From: Ramlibacter ginsenosidimutans
GTDB lineage: Bacteria > Pseudomonadota > Gammaproteobacteria > Burkholderiales > Burkholderiaceae_C
Direction of reading: 5' to 3'
Length of the DNA: 64,000 nucleotides
Assembly: GCF_016654015.1 (NCBI RefSeq)
Contig: NZ_JAEPWM010000012.1
Coordinates: 62,001-126,000, forward strand
Under the pieces are notes generated by a model. It was given only the letters and a program-made list of their open reading frames with translations. It was not told where the DNA came from and did no database searches. Position numbers and translations under genes: made by a program. The stretch's first letter is position 1; each line of letters starts with the position of its first letter. Positions 8,704 through 17,227 of the stretch are shown one piece after another.

Positions 8704-9390
8704 TCAGAAGCGGAACCGGGACGGTTCGGGGAAGTGCATCAGGCGCGGCGCCGCGCTGTCCCAGGGCTGGGTCGTCGTGTACGAGGCCTCGCCGGTGCGC
8801 GTGATGAAGGTCGCGCGCATCACCGGCTCGCCGGCGATGGCCGCCAGCCGGCCGCCCACCTTCAGCTGCGCCAGCAGGGCGTGCGGCACTTCGACCACGG
8901 ACCCGGACAGCAGGATGGCGTCGAACGGGCCTTCCGCGGACAGGCCCTTGGCGCCGTCGGCCTCGCGGACCTCCGCATTGCGGATGCCGGCGCGCTGCAG
9001 GTTCTCGCGGGCCATGCGGGCCAGCTCGGGGTGGATCTCCAGGCTGATGACGCGCTGCGCCCGGCTGGCGAGCAGGGCGGCCATGTAGCCCGAGCCGGCG
9101 CCGATCTCCAGCACCTTCTCGTGCGCGCGCGGCGCCAGGTCCTGCAGCAGGCGGGCTTCCTGCTTGGGCTCCAGCATGCACCAGCCGTTGCGCAGGGCCT
9201 CCTCGGGGTGGCCCACCAGCGGGATCATCAGGTCCATGAAGGCGAGCGCCTTGTGCGCGGCGGGGACGAAGTCTTCCCGCTTCACCTGCGACAGCAGGCC
9301 GAGCACGTCCAGGTCGAGCACGTCCCAGGTGCGGATCTGCTGCTCGATCATGTTGAAGCGGGCGCGTTCGATGTCGGTGGCGGGGGTCAT
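8704..9390 (-). CDS. protein-L-isoaspartate O-methyltransferase family protein
   Basis: This 228-residue class I SAM-dependent methyltransferase has the binding motif VLEIGAGSGY (93-102) and a PCM-like N-terminal helical region (MIEQQIRTWDVLD). Authentic Pcm carries a G-Q-T/S-I-S-Q-P segment before the SAM motif; here the same place reads GWCMLEPKQEARLL (69-82), so true isoaspartate repair is uncertain. It starts 16 bases after the RND pump stop and is followed at once by the rhodanese gene. I am confident of the fold and family, less so of the substrate. Confidence 0.82.
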   Translation of the reverse strand: MTPATDIERARFNMIEQQIRTWDVLDLDVLGLLSQVKREDFVPAAHKALAFMDLMIPLVGHPEEALRNGWCMLEPKQEARLLQDLAPRAHEKVLEIGAGSGYMAALLASRAQRVISLEIHPELARMARENLQRAGIRNAEVREADGAKGLSAEGPFDAILLSGSVVEVPHALLAQLKVGGRLAAIAGEPVMRATFITRTGEASYTTTQPWDSAAPRLMHFPEPSRFRF

Positions 9391-9406
9391 GGATTTCTCG
9401 TGGCGT

Positions 9407-12400
9407 TCAGGACAAACCGCCCATTCTAGAAGCCGGGACGGCTTCGGCCCCGGACCCGCCGGAGTCGGCGTGGCGCCCGCGCTTCAACCAGCGGGCCAGG
9501 TCGTCCAGGTAGCAGTAGACGACCGGCACCACCACCAGCGTGAGCAGCGAGGACGTGATGACCCCGCCGATCACGGCCTGCCCCATCGGCGCGCGCTGCT
9601 CCGAGCCCTCGGTGATGGCGAAGGCCAGCGGCACCATGCCGAAGACCATCGCCAGGGTGGTCATGAGGATGGGCCGCAGGCGCACGCGGGCCGCGTGCAG
9701 CAACGCCTGCGAGCGGTCCATGCCCTGCTCGCGCATGCGGATGGCGAAGTCCACCAGCAGGATGGCGTTCTTGGTGACCAGGCCCATGAGCATCACCACC
9801 CCGATCACCGAGAAGATCGACAGGGTCGAGTGGAACATCATCAGCGCCAGCACGACGCCGATCAGCGTGAGCGGCAGCGACGTCATGAGCGCCAGCGGCT
9901 GCAGGAAGCTCTTGAACTGGCTGGCCAGGATCATGTAGATGAAGATCACCGCCATCGCCAGCGCGGAGACCGCGTAGCCGAAGGACTCCTTCATGTTCTT
10001 CGTCGAGCCGCTGAACTGGTAGCGGTAACCCGGGGGAAACTGGATGGTGTCCAGCCGCGCGCGGATCTCGTTCGACACGTCGCCGGCCGCGCGGCCGTAC
10101 GCGTTGGTGCTGATCGCGACCTCGCGCGTCAGGTCGCGGCGGTTGATCTGGTTGGGACCGGTGGACTCGCGTACCGTCGCCACCTGGTTCAGGTGCACGA
10201 TGCGCGGCGTGCCGTCGGCGTTGCTGCCCAGCGCGAACGGCAGGTGCTCCAGGTCCTGCGGCGCATTGCGCGCTTCGGGCGCCAGCCGGACGTTCACGTC
10301 GTAGGTCTCGTCGTCGGGGGCGCGCCAGTTGCCAACGGTCTGGCCCGCTACCAGCGTGCGCAGGGAACCGGCGATCTGCGCGACCGAGAGCCCCAGGTCG
10401 GAGGCGACGTCGCGCCGCACGTGGATAGCCACCGTGGGGCTGTCCGGCTTGGTGCTGGAGTCCAGGTCCACCAGGCCGGGGATGTCGCGGATGCGGTCCA
10501 TCGCCAGCTTGGCCAGGCGCTCGAGCTCCTTCAGGTCGGGGCCTTGCAGCGACAACTCGATCTGCTTGTTGCCGCCCACGGCGTCCAGCAGCCCGGCATG
10601 CGTGACCGTGATGCCGGGCACCTGCTTCAGGCGCTCGCGCAGCACCGCCGCCATCTCGTCGACGCTGCGCTTGCGCGCCTTGCGATCGACCATGCGCACG
10701 TACACCGACGCGTACATCTTGCCGGCCTGCGCGGTGTTGATCGTCGACAGCGTGTAGCGCACCTCCGGGAACTCACGGATGATGGACTCCACCTGCCGCG
10801 CCTTCGCCTCGGTCAGTTCCAGCGAGGAGCCCACCGGCGTGTAGAAGTTCAGGTTGGTCTCGGAGAAGTCCGCCTTGGGCACGAACTCCGTCCCCAGCAG
10901 CGGCACCATGAAGATGGACGTGAGGAAGATGGCGACCGAGCCGAGCACCGTCGCGAGCTTGTGCGCCAGCGACCAGCGCAGGATGGACTGGTAGGCCTCG
11001 GCCAGCCGCTCGGTGCTGCGTTCGAACCAGCCCGTCACCCGCCCGATCGTGCGGTCGTAGGTCGTGAGCTTCGCCTTGGGCTTGCCGTGGCCTTCCGCTT
11101 CCGGGTCGTGCCAGACCGAGGACAGCATCGGGTCGAGCGTGAAGCTCACGAACATCGAGATCAGCACCGCCGCCACGATGGTCACGCCGAACTCGTGGAA
11201 GAACTTGCCGATGATGCCGCCCATGAAGCCGATCGGCAGGAACACGGCGACGATCGAGAAGGTGGTGGCCAGCACGGCCAGGCCGATTTCCTGCGTGCCG
11301 TCCATGGCGGCCTGGAAGGGCGGCTTGCCCATCTGCACGTGCCGCACGATGTTCTCGCGCACGACGATCGCGTCGTCGATCAGCAGGCCCACGCACAGCG
11401 ACAACGCCATCAGCGTCACCATGTTGATCGAGAAGCCGAACGCGTACATGAACAGGAAGGTGCCGATCAGCGCGATCGGCAGCGTGAGTCCGGTGATGAC
11501 CGTGGAGCGCCAGGAGTTCAGGAACAGGAAGACGATCAGCACGGTGAGCGCAGCGCCTTCCAGCAGCGTGCGGCGCACGTTTTCCACCGCCACGCGGATC
11601 GGCCGGGACGCGTCCGCGACCGGTTCGAGGCGCACGCCCGGCGGCAGTTGGCTGGTCATCTCGGCGAGGGTGGACTGCAGGCCGTCGATCACCTCGATGG
11701 TGTTCTCGTCCTGAGCCTTGAGCACCTGCAGCAGCAGCGTGCGCTGGCCGTTGTAGAGGGCCAGGCTTTCCACTTCCTGGCCGCCGTCGGACACGCGGGC
11801 GACCTGGTTCACGCGCACCGGTGCGCCGTTCTTCCGGGCCACGATGATGTCGCCGAAGTCTTCGGGCCGCTGCATGCGCGCGTCGATCTTCACCACGCGC
11901 TCCTGCGCCAGCGAACGGATCGCGCCCACGGGCAGGTCCTGGTTCTCGCTGCGGACAGCGCTCACCACCTGGTCGGCGGTGATGCCCAGCGCTTCCATCG
12001 CCGGCGGATTGAGGTAGATGTCGATCTCGCGCTTGGTGCCGCCCACCAGGGTGACCGAGCCGACGCCGCGCACGTTCTCCAGCCGCTTCTTGAGCACCTG
12101 GTCGGCCCAGTTGGTGAGCTCCACCGCCGACAGCGGGTGCGCGCCGCCGCGGTTGTCGGGCAGCACCGCGAGCGACCAGATCGGGCGGCTGGACGGATCG
12201 AAGCGCAGCACGCGCGGCTCCTTCACTTCCTCGCGGAAGGTGGAGCGCACCGACGCGACCTTCTCGCGCACGTCGTCGGCGGCCTTGCGGCCATCGACCT
12301 GCAACTGGAACTCGATGATGACGACCGACTGCCCCTGGTAGCTGCGCGAGGTGAGGGCGTTGATGGCGGCGATCGAGTTGACCGCTTCCTCGATGGGCTT

Positions 12401-12592
12401 GCTGACCTCGCTCTCGACGATTTCCGGCGAGGCGCCCGGGTACTCCGTTTGCACCACCACCACCGGGAACTCGATGTTGGGGAACTGGTCGATGTTGAGT
12501 CGCTGGTAGGAGAACAGCCCCAGCACCACGATGGCGAGCATCACCATCGTGGCGAACACGGGGTTCCTCAGGCTGACGCGGGTGAACCACAT
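9407..12592 (-). CDS. RND multidrug efflux pump, inner-membrane transporter (HAE1/AcrB type)
   Basis: This 1061-residue protein has the size and duplicated layout of AcrB/MdtB proteins: a short cytoplasmic start, TM1, a large periplasmic loop, TM2-6, TM7, a second loop and TM8-12. The proton-relay pair Asp406-Asp407 sits in GLLIDDAIVV. It exports hydrophobic compounds by proton antiport through a periplasmic adaptor and a TolC channel. It starts four bases after the membrane-fusion gene and is followed by the PCM-like gene. MdtB/MdtC-like proteins are the nearest I recognise, but substrate class cannot be assigned. Confidence 0.94.
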   Translation of the reverse strand: MWFTRVSLRNPVFATMVMLAIVVLGLFSYQRLNIDQFPNIEFPVVVVQTEYPGASPEIVESEVSKPIEEAVNSIAAINALTSRSYQGQSVVIIEFQLQVDGRKAADDVREKVASVRSTFREEVKEPRVLRFDPSSRPIWSLAVLPDNRGGAHPLSAVELTNWADQVLKKRLENVRGVGSVTLVGGTKREIDIYLNPPAMEALGITADQVVSAVRSENQDLPVGAIRSLAQERVVKIDARMQRPEDFGDIIVARKNGAPVRVNQVARVSDGGQEVESLALYNGQRTLLLQVLKAQDENTIEVIDGLQSTLAEMTSQLPPGVRLEPVADASRPIRVAVENVRRTLLEGAALTVLIVFLFLNSWRSTVITGLTLPIALIGTFLFMYAFGFSINMVTLMALSLCVGLLIDDAIVVRENIVRHVQMGKPPFQAAMDGTQEIGLAVLATTFSIVAVFLPIGFMGGIIGKFFHEFGVTIVAAVLISMFVSFTLDPMLSSVWHDPEAEGHGKPKAKLTTYDRTIGRVTGWFERSTERLAEAYQSILRWSLAHKLATVLGSVAIFLTSIFMVPLLGTEFVPKADFSETNLNFYTPVGSSLELTEAKARQVESIIREFPEVRYTLSTINTAQAGKMYASVYVRMVDRKARKRSVDEMAAVLRERLKQVPGITVTHAGLLDAVGGNKQIELSLQGPDLKELERLAKLAMDRIRDIPGLVDLDSSTKPDSPTVAIHVRRDVASDLGLSVAQIAGSLRTLVAGQTVGNWRAPDDETYDVNVRLAPEARNAPQDLEHLPFALGSNADGTPRIVHLNQVATVRESTGPNQINRRDLTREVAISTNAYGRAAGDVSNEIRARLDTIQFPPGYRYQFSGSTKNMKESFGYAVSALAMAVIFIYMILASQFKSFLQPLALMTSLPLTLIGVVLALMMFHSTLSIFSVIGVVMLMGLVTKNAILLVDFAIRMREQGMDRSQALLHAARVRLRPILMTTLAMVFGMVPLAFAITEGSEQRAPMGQAVIGGVITSSLLTLVVVPVVYCYLDDLARWLKRGRHADSGGSGAEAVPASRMGGLS

Positions 12593-12596
12593 GGGG

Positions 12597-13769
12597 CTAG
12601 GCGCCGGGGGATTTGCTGGCCGGCGCGCCGGGCGAGGGCTGGGGCGGCGGCCCTCCGGTGAACTTCACCAGCGTGCCTTCGCGCAGCGGGCCGACATGGC
12701 CCAGGATCACCTGGCTGCCGGCCGGCACGCCGCTGACGGCGACCCAGGTCTCCTTGTCCGTTTCCCCGCGCTGCGCCATCTGCACCGTGCGGTGCACCAC
12801 CTTGCCGCCTTCCACCAGCTGCACGTAAGGCGCCGGGCGATCGGTGCGCACCGCGGACAGCGGCACGGCCAGCGCGGAGCTGCTCCCCATGGTGACGCTG
12901 CCCTGCGCGAACAGGCCCTGGCGCAGCCCGGTGGTGTCGGCGATCTCGAGATAGGCCAGCACGCTGCGGCTGCCGGGCTGCGCGCTCGGATTGATGCGCG
13001 CCACGCGAGCTGCAACCGGCCGGGCGCTGCCTTCTACCTGCAGCGCCGCTTCCTGGCCCACGCGCAGGTCGACGGAGTCCGCCGCGGTGAGCATCGCTTC
13101 CAGCTCCAGGTGGGACAGGTCCACGATCTCCAGGATCTTGCTGTCCACCGCGACCCTCTCGCCGGGCTGCGCGAGCCGCTGCGAGATCACGCCGGAGATG
13201 GGTGCGCGCAGCACCGTGTCCTCGAGGGTCTTGCGGGCCAGGTCCACGGCGGCCAGCGCCGCCTTGTGCGTGGCCTGCGCGGCGGTGAGGTTGTTCAGCG
13301 AGGTGTCCAGCGCGCTCCTGGAAATGAAGCCCTGATCCACCAGCGCCTTGTTGTTGTTGAACTGGCGTTCGGCGATGTCGATCTGCGCCTTGGCGGCGTC
13401 GGCCTGTTCCTGCGCCTGGTTCAGTCGGGCCTGGCCCTCGACGCGCTCGATGCGCGCAAGCACCTGGCCGGCCTGCACGCTGTCGCCTTCGCGCACCTTG
13501 AGGTCCTGCAACTCGCCGGGCACGCGCGCCTTCACGAAGGCGGAGTTCACCGCCTTGATGGAGCCGGAGATCGGCAGCACGCGCCGCAATTCGTGCGTAT
13601 CGGCTCGCACGACGTCGGTCCGGGCGAGCTCGATGATCGGCTGCGCCCGCTGCGCGGCGAGTGCGGCCTGCGCTTCCTGCTGGGCGCGACGCGCGCCGAT
13701 CGCGCGGATGCCGCCCACAGCGACGAGGGCGACGACCGCCGCCACCACGCCCCAGTGCCAGCGCTTCAT
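12597..13769 (-). CDS. RND efflux periplasmic adaptor (membrane fusion protein)
   Basis: This 390-residue protein has one N-terminal membrane anchor (MKRWHWGVVAAVVALVAVGG). A biotinyl-lipoyl half (PGELQDLKVREGDSV) and an alpha-hairpin (about 110-180) follow, then the second lipoyl half (LRAPISGVISQRL) and beta-barrel domains. It bridges the pump and TolC. ATG 13769 overlaps the TetR stop as ATGA; the open frame extends upstream, but only as an antisense-like reading of tetR. The last 20 residues are Pro/Ser/Gly-rich. It forms an operon with tetR and the pump gene. Confidence 0.94.
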   Translation of the reverse strand: MKRWHWGVVAAVVALVAVGGIRAIGARRAQQEAQAALAAQRAQPIIELARTDVVRADTHELRRVLPISGSIKAVNSAFVKARVPGELQDLKVREGDSVQAGQVLARIERVEGQARLNQAQEQADAAKAQIDIAERQFNNNKALVDQGFISRSALDTSLNNLTAAQATHKAALAAVDLARKTLEDTVLRAPISGVISQRLAQPGERVAVDSKILEIVDLSHLELEAMLTAADSVDLRVGQEAALQVEGSARPVAARVARINPSAQPGSRSVLAYLEIADTTGLRQGLFAQGSVTMGSSSALAVPLSAVRTDRPAPYVQLVEGGKVVHRTVQMAQRGETDKETWVAVSGVPAGSQVILGHVGPLREGTLVKFTGGPPPQPSPGAPASKSPGA

Positions 13770-14449
13770 GCCCGGCCCCGCGGCGCCTCGGCGCGTGCGC
13801 ACAGCCCGTTGACCAGCAGGTCGGCCATGGTCTCGACGTAGCGCTGCGCATCGAGCGGATAGTCCTGCGGCGCACACGCGCCGAGCGAATGCTTCATCAT
13901 GATGAGGAAGATCATGGGTGCGACCAGGGCATAGACGCCGTACTCGACGTCGATGGGCGCGAACTCGCCGCGGTCGACGCCGCGCTGCAGGATGCGTCGC
14001 ATCAGGTCCGTTCCCGGACGGATCACTTCCTGCTGGTAGAAGGTCGCGAGTTCGGGGAAGTTGCGCGCTTCGCTGATCATCAGTTTGGTGATGCCCGAGG
14101 CGCGTGTTGCGCCGATGCGCTCCCACCAGACGCGCAGGCAGTAGCGGATCATCTCGGCGGTGGAGCCTTCGAACGCCGCGAACTCCTCTTCCCACTCCGC
14201 GAAGCGGCCGGACATGTTCTCGCGCACGACCGCCTTGAACAGTTCTTCCTTGCTCGGGAAATACAGGAACAGGGTGCCCTTGGACACGCCGGCGCGCGCG
14301 GCCACTTCCTCGGAGCGCGTGGCGGCGTAGCCCTTCTCGACGAAGAGGTCGAGCGCGGCGTCCAGCAGTTCGCCGGGTCGCGCTTCCTTGCGCCGCTCGC
14401 GCTTGGCCTGGGGGTCTTCGCCACGTTCGGCGAGCTTGCTAGAAGGCAT
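13766..14449 (-). CDS. TetR/AcrR-family transcriptional repressor
   Basis: This 227-residue protein has an N-terminal TetR helix-turn-helix (about residues 25-72, with EVAARAGVSKGTLFLYFPSK) and a C-terminal ligand domain. A charged tail MPSSKLAERGEDPQAKRERR precedes it. As first gene of the efflux operon it very likely represses its own transcript and the pump, being released by a pump substrate. A palindromic candidate operator lies 48 bases upstream of the start. Overlap with the adaptor gene (ATGA) implies that repressor and pump are co-expressed. Confidence 0.92.
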   Translation of the reverse strand: MPSSKLAERGEDPQAKRERRKEARPGELLDAALDLFVEKGYAATRSEEVAARAGVSKGTLFLYFPSKEELFKAVVRENMSGRFAEWEEEFAAFEGSTAEMIRYCLRVWWERIGATRASGITKLMISEARNFPELATFYQQEVIRPGTDLMRRILQRGVDRGEFAPIDVEYGVYALVAPMIFLIMMKHSLGACAPQDYPLDAQRYVETMADLLVNGLCARAEAPRGRA

Positions 14450-14496
14450 GGGAGGGACAGCGGCCGGGCATGCGAGGGCACGGCCCGCTGTTAATG

Positions 14497-14510
14497 ACTG
14501 ACTGGTTAGT
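14497..14510. promoter_or_regulatory. candidate TetR operator between tetR and msrA
   Basis: ACTGAC-TG-GTTAGT is an imperfect dyad (five of six pairs) in the only AT-rich stretch of the tetR/msrA divergent gap, with TTAAT on the left and AATAT on the right. TetR-family repressors typically bind such 14-20 bp dyads in front of their own gene. The site could also affect msrA on the other strand. Confidence 0.55.
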
Positions 14511-14612
14511 AATATAGCTGGGCTGCGCCGGCCGCGTCAAGGCGCCCTTCCAGGCCCGCAGGCGCCGGGGAATTCGGGCACGCGCTACAGTGGGGCGAAC
14601 ACGGAGAGCGAG

Positions 14613-15152
14613 ATGAGCGACCTGCAAACGATCGTGCTGGGCGGCGGCTGCTTCTGGTGCACCGAGGCGGTGTACAAGGAAGTGCGCGGCGTCACCGACG
14701 TGGAATCCGGCTACAGCAACGGCGACACCGAGCGCCCCAGCTACGACGAAGTGTGCACGGGCCGCACCGGGCATTCGGAGGTGGTCAAGCTCACCTACGA
14801 CCCGGCGCAGGTCAGCACGCGCCAGCTGCTCGAGATCTTCTTCGTCGTGCACGACCCCACGCAGATGAACCGGCAGGGCAACGATATGGGCACGCAGTAC
14901 CGCAGCGGCATCTACTACACGACGCCCGAGCAGAAGCAGGTCGCCGACGACATCATCTCCGAGCTGGGCAAGGACAAGGCGTTCGGCCGTCCCATCGTCA
15001 CGGAGGTGCTGCCGCTGCGCAATTACTGGCCGGCCGAGAGCTACCACCAGGACTTCTTCGAGAAGAACCCGACTCAGGGCTATTGCCTCGCGGTGGCCGC
15101 GCCCAAGGTGGCGAAGTTCCGCAAGACCTTCACCGAGCTGACGCGCAGCTAG
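14613..15152 (+). CDS. msrA: peptide-methionine (S)-S-oxide reductase
   Basis: This 179-residue enzyme reduces methionine-S-sulfoxide in oxidised proteins. The catalytic GCFWC motif is at residues 12-16 (catalytic Cys13), followed by VESGYSNG (30-37) and the conserved Y-x-x-Q-Y segment MGTQYRSGIYY. It is cytoplasmic, with no signal peptide, and no fused MsrB domain is present. A good ribosome site (GGAGAGCGAG) precedes the ATG. It is divergent from the efflux operon across a short gap that holds the candidate TetR operator. Confidence 0.96.
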   Translation: MSDLQTIVLGGGCFWCTEAVYKEVRGVTDVESGYSNGDTERPSYDEVCTGRTGHSEVVKLTYDPAQVSTRQLLEIFFVVHDPTQMNRQGNDMGTQYRSGIYYTTPEQKQVADDIISELGKDKAFGRPIVTEVLPLRNYWPAESYHQDFFEKNPTQGYCLAVAAPKVAKFRKTFTELTRS

Positions 15153-15179
15153 GCGAGGCGCGCCGGCGCGAGCGGCGCC

Positions 15180-15827
15180 TCAGGGCGCGAGCCGCTCGCG
15201 CAGCCAGTCGTTGCCGGCGCGGCGATAGCGCAGCCGGTCATGCAGGCGGCTCTTGCGCCCTTGCCAGAACTGCCACTCGTCCGGGACCAGCCGGTAACCA
15301 CCCCAGTGCGGCGGGCGCGGCGGGTTGAGCAGGAACTGCGCGCTGAATTTCGCCGCGTTCGCCACGAGCACGCTGCGCCCCGGGATGACCTGGCTTTGCG
15401 GACTGGCCCAGGCGCCGATGCGCGAGTCGAGCGGCCGGCTGGCAAAGTACGCATCGCTCTCCTGCGCGCTCGTCTTCTCCACGCGTCCTTCGATGCGCAC
15501 CACGCGTTCGAGCTCGACCCAGTGGAACTGCAGCGCGGCCCACGGATTGCCCGCCAGCTCCTCGCCCTTGCGACTCTCGTAGTTCGTGTACCAGACGATG
15601 CCGCGTGCGTCGTAGCCCTTCAACAGCACGATGCGCGTGCTCGGTCGCAGGTTGCTGGCGACGGTGGCGACCGTCATCGCATTCGGTTCGGGCACTGCGC
15701 AGGAGATCGCCTCCGTCAGCCATTGATCGAACTGCTTCAGCGGATCGGCGTGCGAAGCGTCTTCGCTCAGCTCGGCGCGTTCATAGCTCTTGCGCAAGTC
15801 GGCGATTCGGTCGGCGGTGCTGCTCAT
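15180..15827 (-). CDS. pdxH: pyridoxamine/pyridoxine 5'-phosphate oxidase
   Basis: This 215-residue FMN enzyme makes pyridoxal 5'-phosphate. The family pattern is clear: N-terminal [18 protein letters not shown], the FMN-binding [32 protein letters not shown], and the C-terminal [10 protein letters not shown] near the end. The length matches E. coli PdxH (218). ATG 15827 gives the normal N-terminus; the frame is open further upstream but that part overlaps the divergent neighbour and is not family-like. It converges with msrA across 27 bases and diverges from the MobA-like gene. Confidence 0.94.
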   Translation of the reverse strand: MSSTADRIADLRKSYERAELSEDASHADPLKQFDQWLTEAISCAVPEPNAMTVATVASNLRPSTRIVLLKGYDARGIVWYTNYESRKGEELAGNPWAALQFHWVELERVVRIEGRVEKTSAQESDAYFASRPLDSRIGAWASPQSQVIPGRSVLVANAAKFSAQFLLNPPRPPHWGGYRLVPDEWQFWQGRKSRLHDRLRYRRAGNDWLRERLAP

Positions 15828-15945
15828 GCGGCGATTTTCGCATCGGCGGGCGCCTCCCGTTCCGGGAACATGATGCGCGGGCCGGGGTTCACCCCATGCA
15901 GAATGGATCCCGTGTCGACAACGCTTCGGCGCTCGCCAAATCTCC

Positions 15946-16500
15946 ATGGATGAACCAGCCTCCAACAGCCCCGTGGTCCTCGTCCTCGCCTCCGGGCGGG
16001 GCGAGCGCTTCGTCGCGTCCGGCGGCAGCGGCTCCAAGCTGAAGGCCCTGCTCGCGGGAAGGCCGGTGATCGAGCACACGCTCGCTGCCGTGCGTGCGAG
16101 CGGCCTGCCGTTCCACGTCGAAGGCAGCGGCCACCCGGGCATGGGCGATTCCATCGCCGCGGCGGTGCGTGCGACGCCGAACGCCGGCGGCTGGCTGGTG
16201 CTGCCCGCGGACTTGCCCCTGGTGTCGCCGGAGTCGCTGCGTGCCGTGGCCGCCGCGCTCGCCCATGCCTCCGTGGTGCTGCCGACGTACCGCGGCACGC
16301 GCGGTCATCCGGTCGGCTTCGCGCGCGAGCACGGGCCGGCTCTGCAGAGGCTGCAGGGAGCGGAGGGGGCGGCCGCCATCGTTCGCGCTGCGCAGCCGCT
16401 GAAGCTGGAACTCGAGGACGAAGGCATCGTCGCCGACATCGACACGCTGGCCGACCTCGCGCGTGCCGAGTCGCTGCTGGCCCGGCGCGGCCGCTCCTAG
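15946..16500 (+). CDS. MobA/MocA-like nucleotidyltransferase
   Basis: This 184-residue Rossmann-type NTP transferase has LASGRGERF (14-22, a variant of the LAAGxGxR signature), KLKALL (31-36), [10 protein letters not shown], the metal-binding PADLPLV (87-93) and RGHPVGF (119-125). The set matches molybdenum-cofactor cytidylyl/guanylyltransferases such as MocA. It would add a nucleotide to molybdopterin for a hydroxylase, but no molybdoenzyme lies nearby, so the exact substrate is open. Its TAG stop shares the bases CTAG (16497-16500) with the stop of convergent chaC. Confidence 0.8.
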   Translation: MDEPASNSPVVLVLASGRGERFVASGGSGSKLKALLAGRPVIEHTLAAVRASGLPFHVEGSGHPGMGDSIAAAVRATPNAGGWLVLPADLPLVSPESLRAVAAALAHASVVLPTYRGTRGHPVGFAREHGPALQRLQGAEGAAAIVRAAQPLKLELEDEGIVADIDTLADLARAESLLARRGRS

Positions 16501-17117
16501 CTCCGCGTCGCGTCTTCCTCGCGCTCGCGGATCAGGCGCAGCAGCTTCTCGAGGTTGCGGTCGTGGATGTCGTGCCGCTTCAATTCCTCGTGCGTGCGGT
16601 GCGCGTAGTCGAGCGTGGTGCCGTAGATGCCCGAGGCGCAGGCAAAGATCGTCCGGTACTCTTCCTCGCTGAGCTCGCCGGTGTGGCTGGGACTCTTGCG
16701 CGAGAGCGTGAAGGCCAGCGCGCGCACGCGCCCTTGCGGAGTGTCGGCCGGCAGCCAGCGCGGGTCGTAGACGGCCAGCTTCATCTCGCGCTGCCACAGC
16801 CGCGCCAGCGCGGCGCCGCCTTCCTCGCGCGCGATGCGGAACACCACGCCGCGGCAGGCACCGCCCGTGAGGAGGCCGAAGACCAGCCCCGGCCGCTCCG
16901 GCGTGCCGCGGTTGATGCGGCTCCACATCTTCAGCGCTCGGTGCCAGCCGTGCACGCGCGCCGGGCGCCGCTCCAGGAAGTCGAACTCGGGCCGCCAGAT
17001 GAGGGAGCCGTAGCCGAACACCCAGAGGTCCTCCTGCCCGCCCCATTCGGCGAGCGCCTGCTGCAGCAAGGCCTCGGGATCCCGCGCGGGACGAATCACT
17101 TCGCTCACGCTCTGCAC
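16497..17117 (-). CDS. chaC: glutathione-specific gamma-glutamylcyclotransferase
   Basis: This 206-residue ChaC protein cleaves glutathione into 5-oxoproline and Cys-Gly in the cytoplasm. The glycine-loop FGYGSLIWRP (34-43) is the family signature, followed by FLERRPARVHGWHRA and the central EMKLAVYDP segment that should hold the catalytic acid. The length fits bacterial ChaC (about 180-230). It runs against the MobA-like gene and overlaps it by four bases; it is divergent from edd by about 110 bases. Confidence 0.92.
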   Translation of the reverse strand: MQSVSEVIRPARDPEALLQQALAEWGGQEDLWVFGYGSLIWRPEFDFLERRPARVHGWHRALKMWSRINRGTPERPGLVFGLLTGGACRGVVFRIAREEGGAALARLWQREMKLAVYDPRWLPADTPQGRVRALAFTLSRKSPSHTGELSEEEYRTIFACASGIYGTTLDYAHRTHEELKRHDIHDRNLEKLLRLIREREEDATRS

Positions 17118-17227
17118 TCTAGCCGAGCACGGCGCCGGCTGGAAGTTGGTAACCGGTTCGTACCGGCATCCGCGCCACAGCAGCGGGTCCGGGGAGTAGG
17201 ATGCTCACAACACGTGATCCTCCCACC

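Noticed and set aside
9164-12661. 1165-codon open frame on the plus strand across the RND pump
   Set aside because: It is the antisense of a clear RND transporter; the translation is dominated by His, Arg, Asp and Gln and has no family motif.
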